Assembly: GCF_028416635.1 (NCBI RefSeq)
Contig: NZ_CP114013.1
Span: forward strand, 4,092,001-4,156,000
Direction: 5' to 3'
DNA length: 64,000 nt
Source: Baekduia alba
Lineage (GTDB): Bacteria; Actinomycetota; Thermoleophilia; Solirubrobacterales; Solirubrobacteraceae
How positions within the stretch are numbered: the first letter of the stretch is position 1; each line of letters opens with the position of its first letter. Both the position numbers and the translations under genes were made by a program. Below the pieces are notes generated by a model that saw only the letters and a program-made list of their open reading frames with translations, ran no database searches and was not told the origin of the DNA. Below are positions 16,828 through 25,164 of this stretch, in pieces.

Positions 16828-18318
16828 CTAGATCGCGACCGCGACGGACTTGAGCTCGGTGTAGAGCTCGAGCACCTCGCGGCCGTGCTCACGGCCCCAG
16901 CCGGACTGGCGGAAGCCGCCGAACGGGAGCGCGGGATCGGTGACGGTGTAGGAGTTGACGTACACCGAGCCGGCCCGCAGGCGCCTGACCATGCGGTGGG
17001 CGGTGGCGAGGTCCTTGGTCCAGACGCCGGCCGCCAGGCCGAACTGCGAGTCGTTGGCCAGCGCGACGACCTCGTCGACGTCGTCGAAGCCCTGCGCCAC
17101 GAGCACCGGTCCGAAGATCTCCTCGCGCACGACCTTCATGTCGGGGCGGGTGTTGACCAGGATGGTGGGGTCGACGAAGAAGCCGTCGCCGTCCCCCGCC
17201 CCGTCGCGCACGCCGCCCGCGACGGCCTCCGCGCCCTCGGCCGCGCCGGACTCCAGGAAGCCGCGGACGCGGTCGAGGTGCCGGCGCGAGGTCAGCGGCC
17301 CCATCTCGGTCTCCGGATCGAGACCGGGCCCGACGCGGATCGCCTTCGCGCGGACGGCCAGCCCGTCGATCACCTCGTCGTAGACGTCGTGGTGCACGTA
17401 GAGCCGCGAGCCCGCCACGCAGGACTCGCCCGCGTTGTAGAAGATCGCGTCGGCCGAGGTCGGGATCGCCTGCGAGAGGTCGGCGTCGCCGAAGATGATG
17501 TTGGGGGACTTGCCACCGAGCTCCAGCGACACCTTCTTGAGGTTGCCGGCCGCGGCGCGCACGATCTCGCGCCCGGTCTCGGTCGAGCCGGTGAACGCGA
17601 TCTTGTCGACGTCGGGATGGCCGGCGAGCGCCACGCCGACCACGTGCCCGTAGCCCGTGACGACGTTGACGACGCCGTCCGGGACGCCGGCCTCCTGGGC
17701 CAGCTGCGCGAGCCGCAGCGCGGTCAGCGACGTGTCCTCGGCCGGCTTGAGCACCACGGCGTTGCCGGTCACCAGGGCCGGCGCCAGCTTCCACGCCGCC
17801 ATCAGCATCGGGAAGTTCCACGGGATGATCTGGCCGATGACGCCCAGCGGCTCGCGCACGGTGAAGCTGTGCCACTCGCCGGGCGTGGAGATCGCCACCG
17901 TCTCGCCGGTGATCTTCGTGGCGAGGCCCGCCATGTAGCGGAAGTAGTCGGCGGTCAGCGGCACGTCGGCCGCCCGCGAGGCCGCGATCGGCTTGCCGAC
18001 GTCGAGCGTCTCGAGCAGCGCGAGCTCCTCCCCGTGCTCCTCGACGAGCTCGGCGATGCGCCAGACGATGCGCCCGCGCTCGGACGGCGAGAGGCGCGTC
18101 CACGGGCCGTTCTCGTACGCGTCGCGAGCCGCCGCGACCGCGAGGTCGACGTCGGCCGCGGTGCCCGCGGCGATCTCCATGATCTCCTCGCCGGTCGACG
18201 GGTCGACGACCGGGATCACCCCTCCGCCGGTGGCCTCGACCCAGGCCCCTCCGATGAAGAGCCCGCGCGGCACGGCGGCCAGCGCTGCATCGACGGCGGT
18301 GCTCTCTGTTGCTGACAT
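16828..18318 (-). CDS. NAD(P)-dependent aldehyde dehydrogenase
   Basis: 496-residue ALDH superfamily enzyme. Seen: PWNFPMLMAAWKLAPAL and KPAEDTSLTA (cofactor binding), FTGSTETGR, the general base in LELGGKSPN (Glu266) and the catalytic Cys300 in NAGESCVAGSR; EEIFGPVL and PFGGFRQSGWGRE near the end. It oxidises an aldehyde to an acid, which the acyl-CoA ligase of the island could then activate. It is third in the acyl-CoA dehydrogenase operon, 26 bp after the SnoaL-like gene. Residues around the cofactor site do not let me decide NAD versus NADP. Confidence 0.93.
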   Translation of the reverse strand: MSATESTAVDAALAAVPRGLFIGGAWVEATGGGVIPVVDPSTGEEIMEIAAGTAADVDLAVAAARDAYENGPWTRLSPSERGRIVWRIAELVEEHGEELALLETLDVGKPIAASRAADVPLTADYFRYMAGLATKITGETVAISTPGEWHSFTVREPLGVIGQIIPWNFPMLMAAWKLAPALVTGNAVVLKPAEDTSLTALRLAQLAQEAGVPDGVVNVVTGYGHVVGVALAGHPDVDKIAFTGSTETGREIVRAAAGNLKKVSLELGGKSPNIIFGDADLSQAIPTSADAIFYNAGESCVAGSRLYVHHDVYDEVIDGLAVRAKAIRVGPGLDPETEMGPLTSRRHLDRVRGFLESGAAEGAEAVAGGVRDGAGDGDGFFVDPTILVNTRPDMKVVREEIFGPVLVAQGFDDVDEVVALANDSQFGLAAGVWTKDLATAHRMVRRLRAGSVYVNSYTVTDPALPFGGFRQSGWGREHGREVLELYTELKSVAVAI

Positions 18319-18344
18319 GACGTCCCTTTCCCTTGCTGTCTGTC

Positions 18345-18800
18345 TCAGGCCGCCGCGGCGCCGAACAGGACCTCGGCGTCGCCCGTCGACCAGGCGTTCT
18401 CGATGACCAGATGCGCGATCCGCCAGCCCGGGGTGTCCCGGACGACGTCCACGAAGTAGTGGTTCTGCAGGAGCAGCCGGCGCTCCGGGCGCTCCGGGTC
18501 GACGTGCGTGGCGGCGACCAGCGCGTGGACGCGACCGCGATCGCCGTCTTCGGTCGGCGTGAACCGGCCGTTGGTGACCACGTGCGTCGTGACCAGGTGC
18601 CGGGTCGCCGGGAACGCGATCTCCATGATCACGTCGCGCCCCTCCATCAGCGGGACCTCGGCGCCGAAGCGCGCGGCCGGGTGGCGGAAGTCGAGGACCG
18701 CGTCGGCGGCGAAGGCCGACTCGTAGAGCTCGCGGTCGCCCAGGTCCTGGCCGGCGGCGAACCGCAGGACGGCGTCGAGCGCCGGCTCGAGCTCGGACAT
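18345..18800 (-). CDS. SnoaL/NTF2-like protein
   Basis: 151 residues of the nuclear-transport-factor-2 fold: an N-terminal helix (LDAVLRFAAGQDLGD), YESAFAADAVLDFRHPA, a central MEGRDVIMEIAFPATRHLVTTHVVTN strand-helix region and a C-terminal IAHLVIENAWSTG. Such small cone-shaped proteins serve as isomerases, cyclases, dehydratases or binding subunits. It begins 8 bp after the acyl-CoA dehydrogenase stop. A second SnoaL-like protein lies in the island at 24640-25164; each sits beside an importer gene set, suggesting roles tied to the imported substrate. Confidence 0.75.
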   Translation of the reverse strand: MSELEPALDAVLRFAAGQDLGDRELYESAFAADAVLDFRHPAARFGAEVPLMEGRDVIMEIAFPATRHLVTTHVVTNGRFTPTEDGDRGRVHALVAATHVDPERPERRLLLQNHYFVDVVRDTPGWRIAHLVIENAWSTGDAEVLFGAAAA

Positions 18801-18808
18801 CGATCCGC

Positions 18809-20083
18809 TCACACCCGTGCCGGGCTCGGCACCGACGCCACGCTGGCCGCGCCCGCCAGCGGGTCGTACCCGTCGGCGCGCAGGAAGTCGTGGATCTGGC
18901 GGCGGCGCATGCCCATGTTGCCGCCGTCGTAGAGCGGGAACGCCAGCGCGTCCTGCATCAGCCCGGCCAGCGGCAGGTGCGCCGCGTAGCTCTCGACGCC
19001 GACGACGCGCATCGCGTCGTACACCACCTGCACCGCGGTCTCCGAGCAGAAGACCTTGGCCATGACCGGCAGCTCCTGCCCGGCGCCACCGGTGACGTCG
19101 AAGTAGTGGGCGGCCTTCCAGGTCAGGTACCGCGACGCCTCGATCCGCGTCTTGATGTCGCCGAGCATGTAGCCGACGTTCTGATGGTCGATCAGGGGCG
19201 ACGCGCCCAGGCGCCGCTCGCTGCGCGTGAACTCCAGCGCGCAGTCGAACGCCGCCCGCATCACGCCGACGCTGCCCGTGCCGACCATCGGCGCCGTCCA
19301 CGAGAACGTCCGCGACAGGATCTCGATGCCGTCGCCCGGCTGGCCGATGAGGTTGCCGGCGGGGACGCGCACGTTCTCGAAGTGCACGCGCGGCGACAGC
19401 GCGGCGCGGTGGCCGATGGTCTCGAGCCAGCCGTCGACGCGGATGCCCGGGCGGCGGCCGTCGACCGCGATGACCGCCAGCGACTCCTGCGGCGGCAGAT
19501 CGGCGTCGGTGCGGCAGACGACCGTGAAGAGGTCGGCGCCCAGGCCGTCCCAGCCCGTCCCGTTGGTGGTGAACTGCTTGGACCCGTTGATGACCCACTC
19601 GTCGCCGTCGAGCGTGGCGATCGTCTGGATGCCCGCCGTGGGATCGGGCGAGTCGAAGTTCGCGGCGCCGCCGACCTCCGTGAACGCGAAGGCCGCCAGC
19701 GGTTCGCCGTCGTCGACGAGGAACGGCGCGAGCAGGCGCTCCTGCTGCTCCTGGGTGCCGAACTGGATGATCGGCTGCAGGCCCAGGCCACAGGAGAACA
19801 GCGTGCACGGGACGTTGATGTCGACGCAGGCGACCTCCTCGCCGCCGATGGCCTGGTTCAGCAGCCCGCTGTAGGTGCCGCCGACCGACGTGGGGAGCAG
19901 CCCCTTGAGGAACCCGGCGCGGACCATCTCGCGGTAGAACGGCCGCAGCGCGTAGAAGCGCTCGTCGGCTTCCGCCAGCCCGGCCGTCGCGGCCTTGACC
20001 TCGGTCAACACCGTCTGGGCGAACTCGCGTGCACCGGCGCGGAGCTCCTCCTGCTCGGTACTCGGGGTGAAGTCGATCGGCAT
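18809..20083 (-). CDS. Acyl-CoA dehydrogenase family protein
   Basis: 424 residues. Seen: N-terminal helical region (STEQEELRAGAREFAQTVL), FAFTEVGGAANFDSPD and DEWVINGSKQFTTNGTGWDG in the beta domain, FENVRVPAGNLIGQPGDG, and an all-alpha C-terminal domain with MRVVGVESYAAHLPLAGLMQDA. It is an FAD enzyme that introduces an alpha,beta double bond in an acyl-CoA. First gene of a five-gene minus-strand operon (ACAD, SnoaL-like, ALDH, ABC fusion, permease), driven from a promoter carrying two island operators shared with the divergent cupin-SDR pair. Confidence 0.9.
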   Translation of the reverse strand: MPIDFTPSTEQEELRAGAREFAQTVLTEVKAATAGLAEADERFYALRPFYREMVRAGFLKGLLPTSVGGTYSGLLNQAIGGEEVACVDINVPCTLFSCGLGLQPIIQFGTQEQQERLLAPFLVDDGEPLAAFAFTEVGGAANFDSPDPTAGIQTIATLDGDEWVINGSKQFTTNGTGWDGLGADLFTVVCRTDADLPPQESLAVIAVDGRRPGIRVDGWLETIGHRAALSPRVHFENVRVPAGNLIGQPGDGIEILSRTFSWTAPMVGTGSVGVMRAAFDCALEFTRSERRLGASPLIDHQNVGYMLGDIKTRIEASRYLTWKAAHYFDVTGGAGQELPVMAKVFCSETAVQVVYDAMRVVGVESYAAHLPLAGLMQDALAFPLYDGGNMGMRRRQIHDFLRADGYDPLAGAASVASVPSPARV

Positions 20084-20102
20084 GCCTCTCCTCTCCAGGC
20101 TG

Positions 20103-20118
20103 AAAAACGTACGCTTGT
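20103..20118. promoter_or_regulatory. Island operator 4 (acyl-CoA dehydrogenase side)
   Basis: AAAAACGTACGCTTGT; on the minus strand it reads ACGAACAAGCGTACGTTTTT with its flank. It is 20 bp upstream of the acyl-CoA dehydrogenase start and is one of a pair in this divergent promoter. Confidence 0.75.
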
Positions 20119-20169
20119 TCGTTTGGACACTAGACGGATCCCAAAGGGAAAGTCAAGCGCCTTTTACGA

Positions 20170-20185
20170 ACAAGCGTCCGTTTGC
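20170..20185. promoter_or_regulatory. Island operator 5 (cupin-SDR side)
   Basis: ACAAGCGTCCGTTTGC preceded by ACGA, 38 bp upstream of the cupin start. With operator 4 it brackets a short AT-richer segment, so each divergent promoter has its own site, and looping or cooperative repression is possible. Confidence 0.75.
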
Positions 20186-20222
20186 TAATCTCACGCCGTC
20201 CATCGACCGAACTGGAGAGGCC

Positions 20223-20660
20223 ATGACCGCCTTGTCGGAAGCGCCAATCGTCCTAACGCGCGGGAGCGACGTCCTGACGCAGACCGCTCAGACCGAGGGC
20301 GCGCGGCGGCTGCTCGGCGTCGGGGCCGCGACCGGCGCCAGCCGGATCTGGATGGGCCGCGTCGAGAACGCGCCCGGCGAGTGGTCGGCGCCGCACCACC
20401 ACGGCGAGGCCGAGACGGGAGGCTTCGTGCTGTCGGGCCGGGCGCGCATCTACTTCGGCGCGGACTACTCCGAGTTCATCGACATGGGGGCGGGCGACTT
20501 CTGCTTCGTCCCGCCGTTCGTCCCGCACATCGAGGGCAACATGAGCGACACCGAGCCGCTCGTCTACATCACGGCGCGCACCCCCGACAACATCGTGGTC
20601 AACCTGCCCGGCCCTGGCCGCGACGTCCACGCCGACACGCTGCGCGCGGGACGGAGCTGA
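20223..20660 (+). CDS. Cupin-domain protein
   Basis: 145 residues of a single cupin barrel: SAPHHHGEAETGGFVLSGRARI (metal-binding His cluster plus Glu) and GDFCFVPPFVPHIEGN (second motif with His). Small cupins bind a metal and can be dioxygenases, isomerases, lyases or ligand sensors. The start is well supported by GGAGAGG 2 bp upstream of CCATG. Followed after 2 bp by the SDR gene, so the pair is an operon under the island operator. The active metal site looks intact, so I expect an enzyme rather than only a binder. Confidence 0.85.
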   Translation: MTALSEAPIVLTRGSDVLTQTAQTEGARRLLGVGAATGASRIWMGRVENAPGEWSAPHHHGEAETGGFVLSGRARIYFGADYSEFIDMGAGDFCFVPPFVPHIEGNMSDTEPLVYITARTPDNIVVNLPGPGRDVHADTLRAGRS

Positions 20661-20662
20661 CC

Positions 20663-21319
20663 ATGGCCGGAGCGATCGTCATCGGCGCCGGCCCCGGCAT
20701 CGGCGCGTCCGTCGCGCGGCGCTTCGCCCGCGAGGGCCTGCCCGTCGCGCTGCTGGCCCGTTCCGCCGCGACGCTCGAGGCGAGCGCGCGCACCGTCGTC
20801 GACGCGGGCGGCACGGCGCTCAGCCTCGTCGCCGACAGCACCGACGACGAGGGGCTGCGCGCCGCGCTGGCCCAGGCCGTGGAGCGCCACGGCGTCCCCG
20901 AGGTCCTCGTCTACAACGCCGCGCAGATCCGCTCCGACCAGCCCGGCGACCTGACGGTCGACGAACACCGCGACGCCTGGGCGGTCAACGTCGCCGGCGC
21001 GGTCACGGCCGTCGCCGCGGTCGCGCCCGCGATGGCGGACGCCGGCGCGGGGACGGTGCTCCTCACCGGCGGGATGCCGGAGCCGCTGTTCGACCTGGTC
21101 AGCCTCTCGCTCGGCAAGGCCGGCATCCGCGCGCTCGCGCAGCTGCTCGACGCCCACTACGGCGAGCGCGGCCTGCACGTCGCGACCGTGACGGTCTGCG
21201 GCCCCGTCGAGCCCGGCGGCCCGTTCGACCCCGACGAGATCGCCGACGCGTACTGGCGGCTGCATCGCCAGCCGCGGGAGGCGTGGGAGCGCGAGCTGGT
21301 CTACCGCGGTCGCGCCTGA
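20663..21319 (+). CDS. SDR-family protein lacking the catalytic tyrosine
   Basis: 218 residues with a Rossmann fold: VIGAGPGIGASVARRFA (cofactor loop), VYNAAQI (the usual NNAG position) and a C-terminal PVEPGGPFDP. In place of the usual Tyr-x-x-x-Lys it reads SLSLGKAGIRAL: the Lys is kept but the position four residues before it is Leu. The upstream serine is in TGGMPEP, not the usual SS. It may therefore use different chemistry, or be a binding or regulatory member; a subgroup of SDRs with SLGK motifs exists. Tightly coupled to the cupin gene. Confidence 0.8.
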   Translation: MAGAIVIGAGPGIGASVARRFAREGLPVALLARSAATLEASARTVVDAGGTALSLVADSTDDEGLRAALAQAVERHGVPEVLVYNAAQIRSDQPGDLTVDEHRDAWAVNVAGAVTAVAAVAPAMADAGAGTVLLTGGMPEPLFDLVSLSLGKAGIRALAQLLDAHYGERGLHVATVTVCGPVEPGGPFDPDEIADAYWRLHRQPREAWERELVYRGRA

Positions 21320-21329
21320 GGGGCCTGAG

Positions 21330-21357
21330 GGCGGCGCCGGCGCGCGCCGGTGCCGCC
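21330..21357. terminator. Bidirectional hairpin between SDR and TetR genes
   Basis: A GC-only inverted repeat of about 13 bp per arm with one mismatch (GGCGGCGCCGGCG / CGCCGGTGCCGCC) and a 2-nt loop, lying in the 46-bp gap between the convergent SDR and TetR stop codons. No T-tract is present. Confidence 0.6.
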
Positions 21358-21365
21358 GTCGCCTC

Positions 21366-22001
21366 CTAGCCGCCCTCGCTGACCAGCGGCGCGAGCATCT
21401 GCCCGAGCTCGACCTGGCGCTGGTCGTTGGTCAGCGACCGCAGCACGAAGTCGGAGTAGACGGTGGCGATCTCCGCGAGCGACATGCGGCCGCCCGGCTG
21501 GTACCAGTCGGCGACCTGTGTGCCTATCGCGACGATGCCGTAGGTCGCCAGCCGCACGTCGCTGACGTGGAAGACGCCGGCGTCGACGCCGTCGCTGACG
21601 ATCTTCCGCAGCAGCTGCTCGTACTCGTCGCGCTGCTCGACCACCGCGGCGCGCTTGACCGGCGGAAGCGCGCGCAGCTCCGAGTTGCCGATGAAGACCT
21701 CCTGCGACCGCACGGCGTGGAACGCGACGTGGAGCTCCACCGCGGTGCGCAGGCGGTCGACGGGCTCGGTCTGCGTGGCCAGCGCGGCGTTCACCTCGTC
21801 GAGGAGGTCGCGCATGATCCCGCTCATGATCGAGTACAGCAGCTCCTCCTTGGAGCTGATGTGGTTGTACAGGCTGCCGACCTTGATGCCGACGTCCGAG
21901 GCGAGGTCGCGCAGCGACGTGGCCTCGTAGCCGTGCTGGCAGAACAGCCGGATCGCGGACCCGCGGATGGCTTCTGCGGTGATGGCTCCGTTGCGCGGCA
22001 A
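21366..22001 (-). CDS. TetR/AcrR family regulator, proposed repressor of the island
   Basis: 211 residues. The N-terminal HTH is typical: AIRLFCQHGYEATSLRDLASDVGIKVGSLYNHISSKEELL (about 17-56). The C-terminal ligand domain has VELHVAFHAVRSQEVFIGNSELRAL and resembles acyl-CoA-responsive TetR proteins such as the KstR2 type, though I cannot assign a ligand. TTG 22001 is supported by AGGGAG about 8 bp upstream. An island operator lies 22 bp before the start, so it is probably autoregulated. It is the only regulator between 3.3 and 28.7 kb and the natural candidate for all eight operators. Confidence 0.88.
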   Translation of the reverse strand: MPRNGAITAEAIRGSAIRLFCQHGYEATSLRDLASDVGIKVGSLYNHISSKEELLYSIMSGIMRDLLDEVNAALATQTEPVDRLRTAVELHVAFHAVRSQEVFIGNSELRALPPVKRAAVVEQRDEYEQLLRKIVSDGVDAGVFHVSDVRLATYGIVAIGTQVADWYQPGGRMSLAEIATVYSDFVLRSLTNDQRQVELGQMLAPLVSEGG

Positions 22002-22022
22002 TGGGTTAGCTCCCTGGGACGA

Positions 22023-22038
22023 ACAAGCGCTCGTTTTC
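22023..22038. promoter_or_regulatory. Island operator 6 (TetR autoregulation)
   Basis: ACAAGCGCTCGTTTTC with the conserved GACGA flank, located 22 bp upstream of the TetR start and reading in the direction of the consensus on the plus strand. Confidence 0.72.
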
Positions 22039-22106
22039 AGCTTAGCAGTAAGCGCGACGGCGCGGAGCGGCCGCCCAGCGGCCGCCCCTCGGCTTCGCGA
22101 TGCGAC

Positions 22107-23264
22107 CTAGAACAGTTTCTCCAACTGCGCGGACGTCAGGCTCGACGACAGGTCGGCGTCGGGCGGCAGGCCCTTGTCGCACCGCGGGTCCTTGCCGCCG
22201 CGCGTGTCCATGAACGGCTGCACCTGGTAGCCGGCGGGCTCGTCGTCGCTGACGCCGTTCTTGATCGCGACCGCCTTGCGCAGCGCGATGCGGGCGAGCG
22301 TCGGCGTCTCGTCCATCGACAGCAGCGGGAACCGCTTGGGCTCAGCGGCCCAGACGCAGCCGAGCTCGTTGGCGCTGGCCACGGTCGCGATCGGCACCAT
22401 CGGCTTGCCGGCGTTGCGATAGGCGCGCACGGCACCCGTCATGGCCGTCCCGTAGGAGGAGAAGTACCCGTCGATCTTGGGGTACTTGCCCAGCGCTCCG
22501 GCCACCGCCTGCTGGACCGACGCCGCGTCGAACTTGGTCTCCAGGAACGTCGACTGCAGCAGCTTGAGGCCCGGCGTCGCCGCGAGCTCCTCCTTGAGGA
22601 CACCGAGCCACTTGGTGTCCTGCGGGTTGCCGGGCGTGCCGCCCACGAAGAGCAGGTTGCCCTTGCCCCCGAGCGCCGATGCCATCCAGGCGACCCACTG
22701 CTTGATCAGCGTCTTGTCGTCGACCGAGATGAAGTCCGCGTAGTCCTTGCCGATCGTCCCGCCCGGGTCGGCGTTGTACGGCACGACCGCGACGCCCTTC
22801 TTGTAGGCCCTGCGCAGCGCCGACAGCGTCGCGCTGCCGAAGTCGTCGAAGCCGATGATGACGTCGACCCCCTGGGCCACGAGCGCGTCGACCCCCGAGA
22901 TGTACTTCTGCGGATCACCGTTGGCGTCGACGTACAGCGGCTTCTCGATGTTCGAGCACTTGGCCGCCTCGTCCTCGTACTCGGCGCGGACGATCTTGCG
23001 CCACCCGTTGCCGCCAAAGCCGTCGACCAGCGCGACCTTCAGCGGCTTGGTGCCGCAGAACCGGGTGATGTCCGGGCGCCCGTCGGGCCCCGCCGAGGCG
23101 GCGATCGCGGCCTCGGACTTCTGCGTCGCGGCCGCCGCGTCGGCGCTCGCGCCGTCGCCCGTCTTGCTCGTCTTGCTCGTCGCGCCGCACGCGGCGATGG
23201 AGACCGCGGCAAGCGCGCTCGCTCCCGTCATCGCGGCCAGCCTGACCTGTCGGTGCACCCTCAT
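22107..23264 (-). CDS. Ribose-type ABC substrate-binding lipoprotein 1
   Basis: 385 residues. A lipoprotein signal peptide with ALAAVSIAACG (lipobox Cys near residue 26) is followed by a Ser/Thr/Ala spacer and a Peripla_BP_4-like fold: FCGTKPLKVALVDGFGG, ALVAQGVDVIIGFDDFGS, GNLLFVGGTPGN and GYFSSYGTAMTGAVRAY. ATG 23264 has GGAGGA immediately upstream. It captures the substrate for an importer, presumably the fused transporter encoded at 13255-16754. It is a clear paralogue of the protein at 23509-24609, from which it diverges across a 244-bp promoter with two operators. Confidence 0.88.
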   Translation of the reverse strand: MRVHRQVRLAAMTGASALAAVSIAACGATSKTSKTGDGASADAAAATQKSEAAIAASAGPDGRPDITRFCGTKPLKVALVDGFGGNGWRKIVRAEYEDEAAKCSNIEKPLYVDANGDPQKYISGVDALVAQGVDVIIGFDDFGSATLSALRRAYKKGVAVVPYNADPGGTIGKDYADFISVDDKTLIKQWVAWMASALGGKGNLLFVGGTPGNPQDTKWLGVLKEELAATPGLKLLQSTFLETKFDAASVQQAVAGALGKYPKIDGYFSSYGTAMTGAVRAYRNAGKPMVPIATVASANELGCVWAAEPKRFPLLSMDETPTLARIALRKAVAIKNGVSDDEPAGYQVQPFMDTRGGKDPRCDKGLPPDADLSSSLTSAQLEKLF

Positions 23265-23331
23265 GACTCCTCCACGCCCTCTCTCCAGGACCCGCGACCG
23301 GACCATCCGGACCAAGACGGACCGTAAACAA

Positions 23332-23347
23332 GCAAGCGTTCGTTTTC
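23332..23347. promoter_or_regulatory. Island operator 7 (binding protein 1)
   Basis: GCAAGCGTTCGTTTTC, the most degenerate of the eight copies, 68 bp upstream of the binding-protein 1 start and beside a short AT-rich tract that probably contains the promoter. Confidence 0.6.
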
Positions 23348-23425
23348 AACTCCAAATTCATATTAGGCGATTTTGCAGGTCTTTCCGTGATCCACAGCGC
23401 CGTGTCGTTACGTCGAAGTTGACGA

Positions 23426-23441
23426 ACAAGCGTAAGTTTGC
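23426..23441. promoter_or_regulatory. Island operator 8 (binding protein 2)
   Basis: ACAAGCGTAAGTTTGC with the conserved GACGA flank, 68 bp upstream of the binding-protein 2 start. Its distance mirrors that of operator 7 from the divergent gene. Confidence 0.72.
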
Positions 23442-23508
23442 CTACGCTGCCCTACGTCAATGCAGCCGAGGCGAACGGTCGCTGCGGCTCACGGAGAGAG
23501 GTGGAGAG

Positions 23509-24609
23509 ATGCGCTCGAGTGCAGCTCGGGGGTCTGTCGCGTCGCTGGCAGCGCTGCTGGTCGCAGCCGCGGCGACGGGATGTGGCGGCAGCAGCAACAG
23601 CGACGCGTCTGGCGGCGCGACGACGGCGCCCGCGTCGAAGACCGGCGCGGCGGCCGGCGGCGTGTGCGGCACCAAGCCGATCACGGTCGGCTTCGCCAAG
23701 GGCGCCGGCGACACGTGGACCAAGATCACGCTGGCCACGCTGAAGGACGAAGCGGCCAAGTGCCCCAACATCAAGAAGGTCCTGTTCACCGACGCCCGCG
23801 GCAACCAGACCAAGGGCATCGCCGACCTCAACGGCCTCGTCGCCCAAGGCGTCAACGTCCTCGTCGTCATGCCCGAGTTCGGCCCCGCCCAGCTGCCCGC
23901 GCTGCGGGCGGCGACGCGTGCCGGCGTCACCGTCATCACCCAGATCGACGCGCTCGGCGCCAAGGTCCCCCAGGACATCGCCGGCGACGTCAACCCCGAC
24001 ATGGACGCCGTCGGCAAGCAGTGGGCCGACTGGCTGGAGAAGACGACGCCGAACGGCAAGGTCGTGTTCCTCGGCGGGATCCCCGGCGCGCAGTCCTCCA
24101 AGACGCTGTTCGACGCGCTGAAGAAGGGCCTGGCCGCGCACCCCGACCTCAAGCTCGTCGTCGACCACGTCGTCGACACCAACTGGAACGCCGGACAGCG
24201 CCAGCGCGTGATGGCCGGGCTGCTGGCCAAGTACGGGCGCATCGACGCGGTCGTCTCCGACTACGGGACGATCGACTACGGGACGCTCAACGCCTACAAG
24301 CAGGCGCACCTCAAGCTGCCGGCGCTCGCCGCGTTCGCCAGCTCCAACGGGATCAGCTGCTACTGGGCCAAGAACGGCAAGTTCCCGTTCCTGTCGGTCG
24401 ACGGTCAGACGACGGTCATCCGGCACTCCCTGCGCAAGGGCCTGGCGCTCTTCAACGAGGTCAAGGACCCCGAGCCCGGGACCGTCCAGCTCGTCAACGG
24501 CATCGACACGTCGGCCGGCAAGCCGCCGACCTGCGACACGTCGCTGCCCGACGACGCCGCGCTCGGCTCCGACCTCTCGCCGGACCAGCTCCGAGCGATC
24601 TTCAACTAG
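23509..24609 (+). CDS. Ribose-type ABC substrate-binding lipoprotein 2
   Basis: 366 residues: signal peptide with ALLVAAAATGCGGSS (lipobox Cys near 25), a Ser/Gly/Thr-rich spacer, then a periplasmic-binding fold with VCGTKPITVGFAKGAGDTW, LVAQGVNVLVVMPEFG, DVNPDMDAVGKQWADW and VVFLGGIPGAQ. The ATG has GGAGAG directly upstream. Same overall layout as binding protein 1, including a Cys pair around the N-terminal lobe (CGTKP and AAKCPNI) and another near the C-terminus. First gene of the plus-strand importer operon 2. Confidence 0.88.
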   Translation: MRSSAARGSVASLAALLVAAAATGCGGSSNSDASGGATTAPASKTGAAAGGVCGTKPITVGFAKGAGDTWTKITLATLKDEAAKCPNIKKVLFTDARGNQTKGIADLNGLVAQGVNVLVVMPEFGPAQLPALRAATRAGVTVITQIDALGAKVPQDIAGDVNPDMDAVGKQWADWLEKTTPNGKVVFLGGIPGAQSSKTLFDALKKGLAAHPDLKLVVDHVVDTNWNAGQRQRVMAGLLAKYGRIDAVVSDYGTIDYGTLNAYKQAHLKLPALAAFASSNGISCYWAKNGKFPFLSVDGQTTVIRHSLRKGLALFNEVKDPEPGTVQLVNGIDTSAGKPPTCDTSLPDDAALGSDLSPDQLRAIFN

Positions 24610-24639
24610 CCAACACACCCCAACCAAGGAGACGCTGAC

Positions 24640-25164
24640 ATGAGCGACCTGGAGACGCGCGTGGCCAAGCTCGAGGCGGCTGAGGAGATCAAGCGCCTCA
24701 AGTACCGCCACATCCAGCTGACCGACGCCGGCTACCCCACCGACGACCTCACCGCGCTGTGGGCCGAGGACGGGACGTGGGAGGGCATCTTCACCGACGT
24801 CGACGAGCGCTGGGAGGGCGCGCCTGGCACCGGCGCCTTCCACGGCCACGAAGGCATCCAGCGCTTCTGGGAGCTCAACGGAGAGCTCTACCAGTGGGTG
24901 CTGCACATCATGGTGTCGCCCGACATCACGGTCAACGACGACCTCGAGACCGCGTCGGGCAAGTGGCACTGGCTGATGCCGTGCATCCGCAAGATCGACG
25001 GAGCGCCGACGTCCGCGTGGCTCGGCGGCTTCCAGACGGACACGTATCGGAAGGTCGACGGGGTCTGGAAGTTCCAGACCGTCCGCGTCGACCTGAAGGT
25101 GATGGCCTCGCACGAGGGCGGCTGGTACCCCGACCGCTATATCAACGAGGCCCCGGTGTCGTGA
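24640..25164 (+). CDS. SnoaL-like domain protein (174 aa)
   Basis: Helical start (ETRVAKLEAAEEIKRLKYRH), then DDLTALWAEDGTWEGIF, HGHEGIQRFW and a curved sheet ending TYRKVDGVWKFQTVRVDLKVM. This is the SnoaL_4-like NTF2 fold often found with aromatic or terpenoid catabolic enzymes as hydroxylase-like, isomerase or dehydratase proteins. Function here is unassigned. It lies 30 bp after binding protein 2, with AAGGAGA upstream of the ATG, and its stop overlaps the GTG start of the transporter fusion. Confidence 0.78.
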   Translation: MSDLETRVAKLEAAEEIKRLKYRHIQLTDAGYPTDDLTALWAEDGTWEGIFTDVDERWEGAPGTGAFHGHEGIQRFWELNGELYQWVLHIMVSPDITVNDDLETASGKWHWLMPCIRKIDGAPTSAWLGGFQTDTYRKVDGVWKFQTVRVDLKVMASHEGGWYPDRYINEAPVS

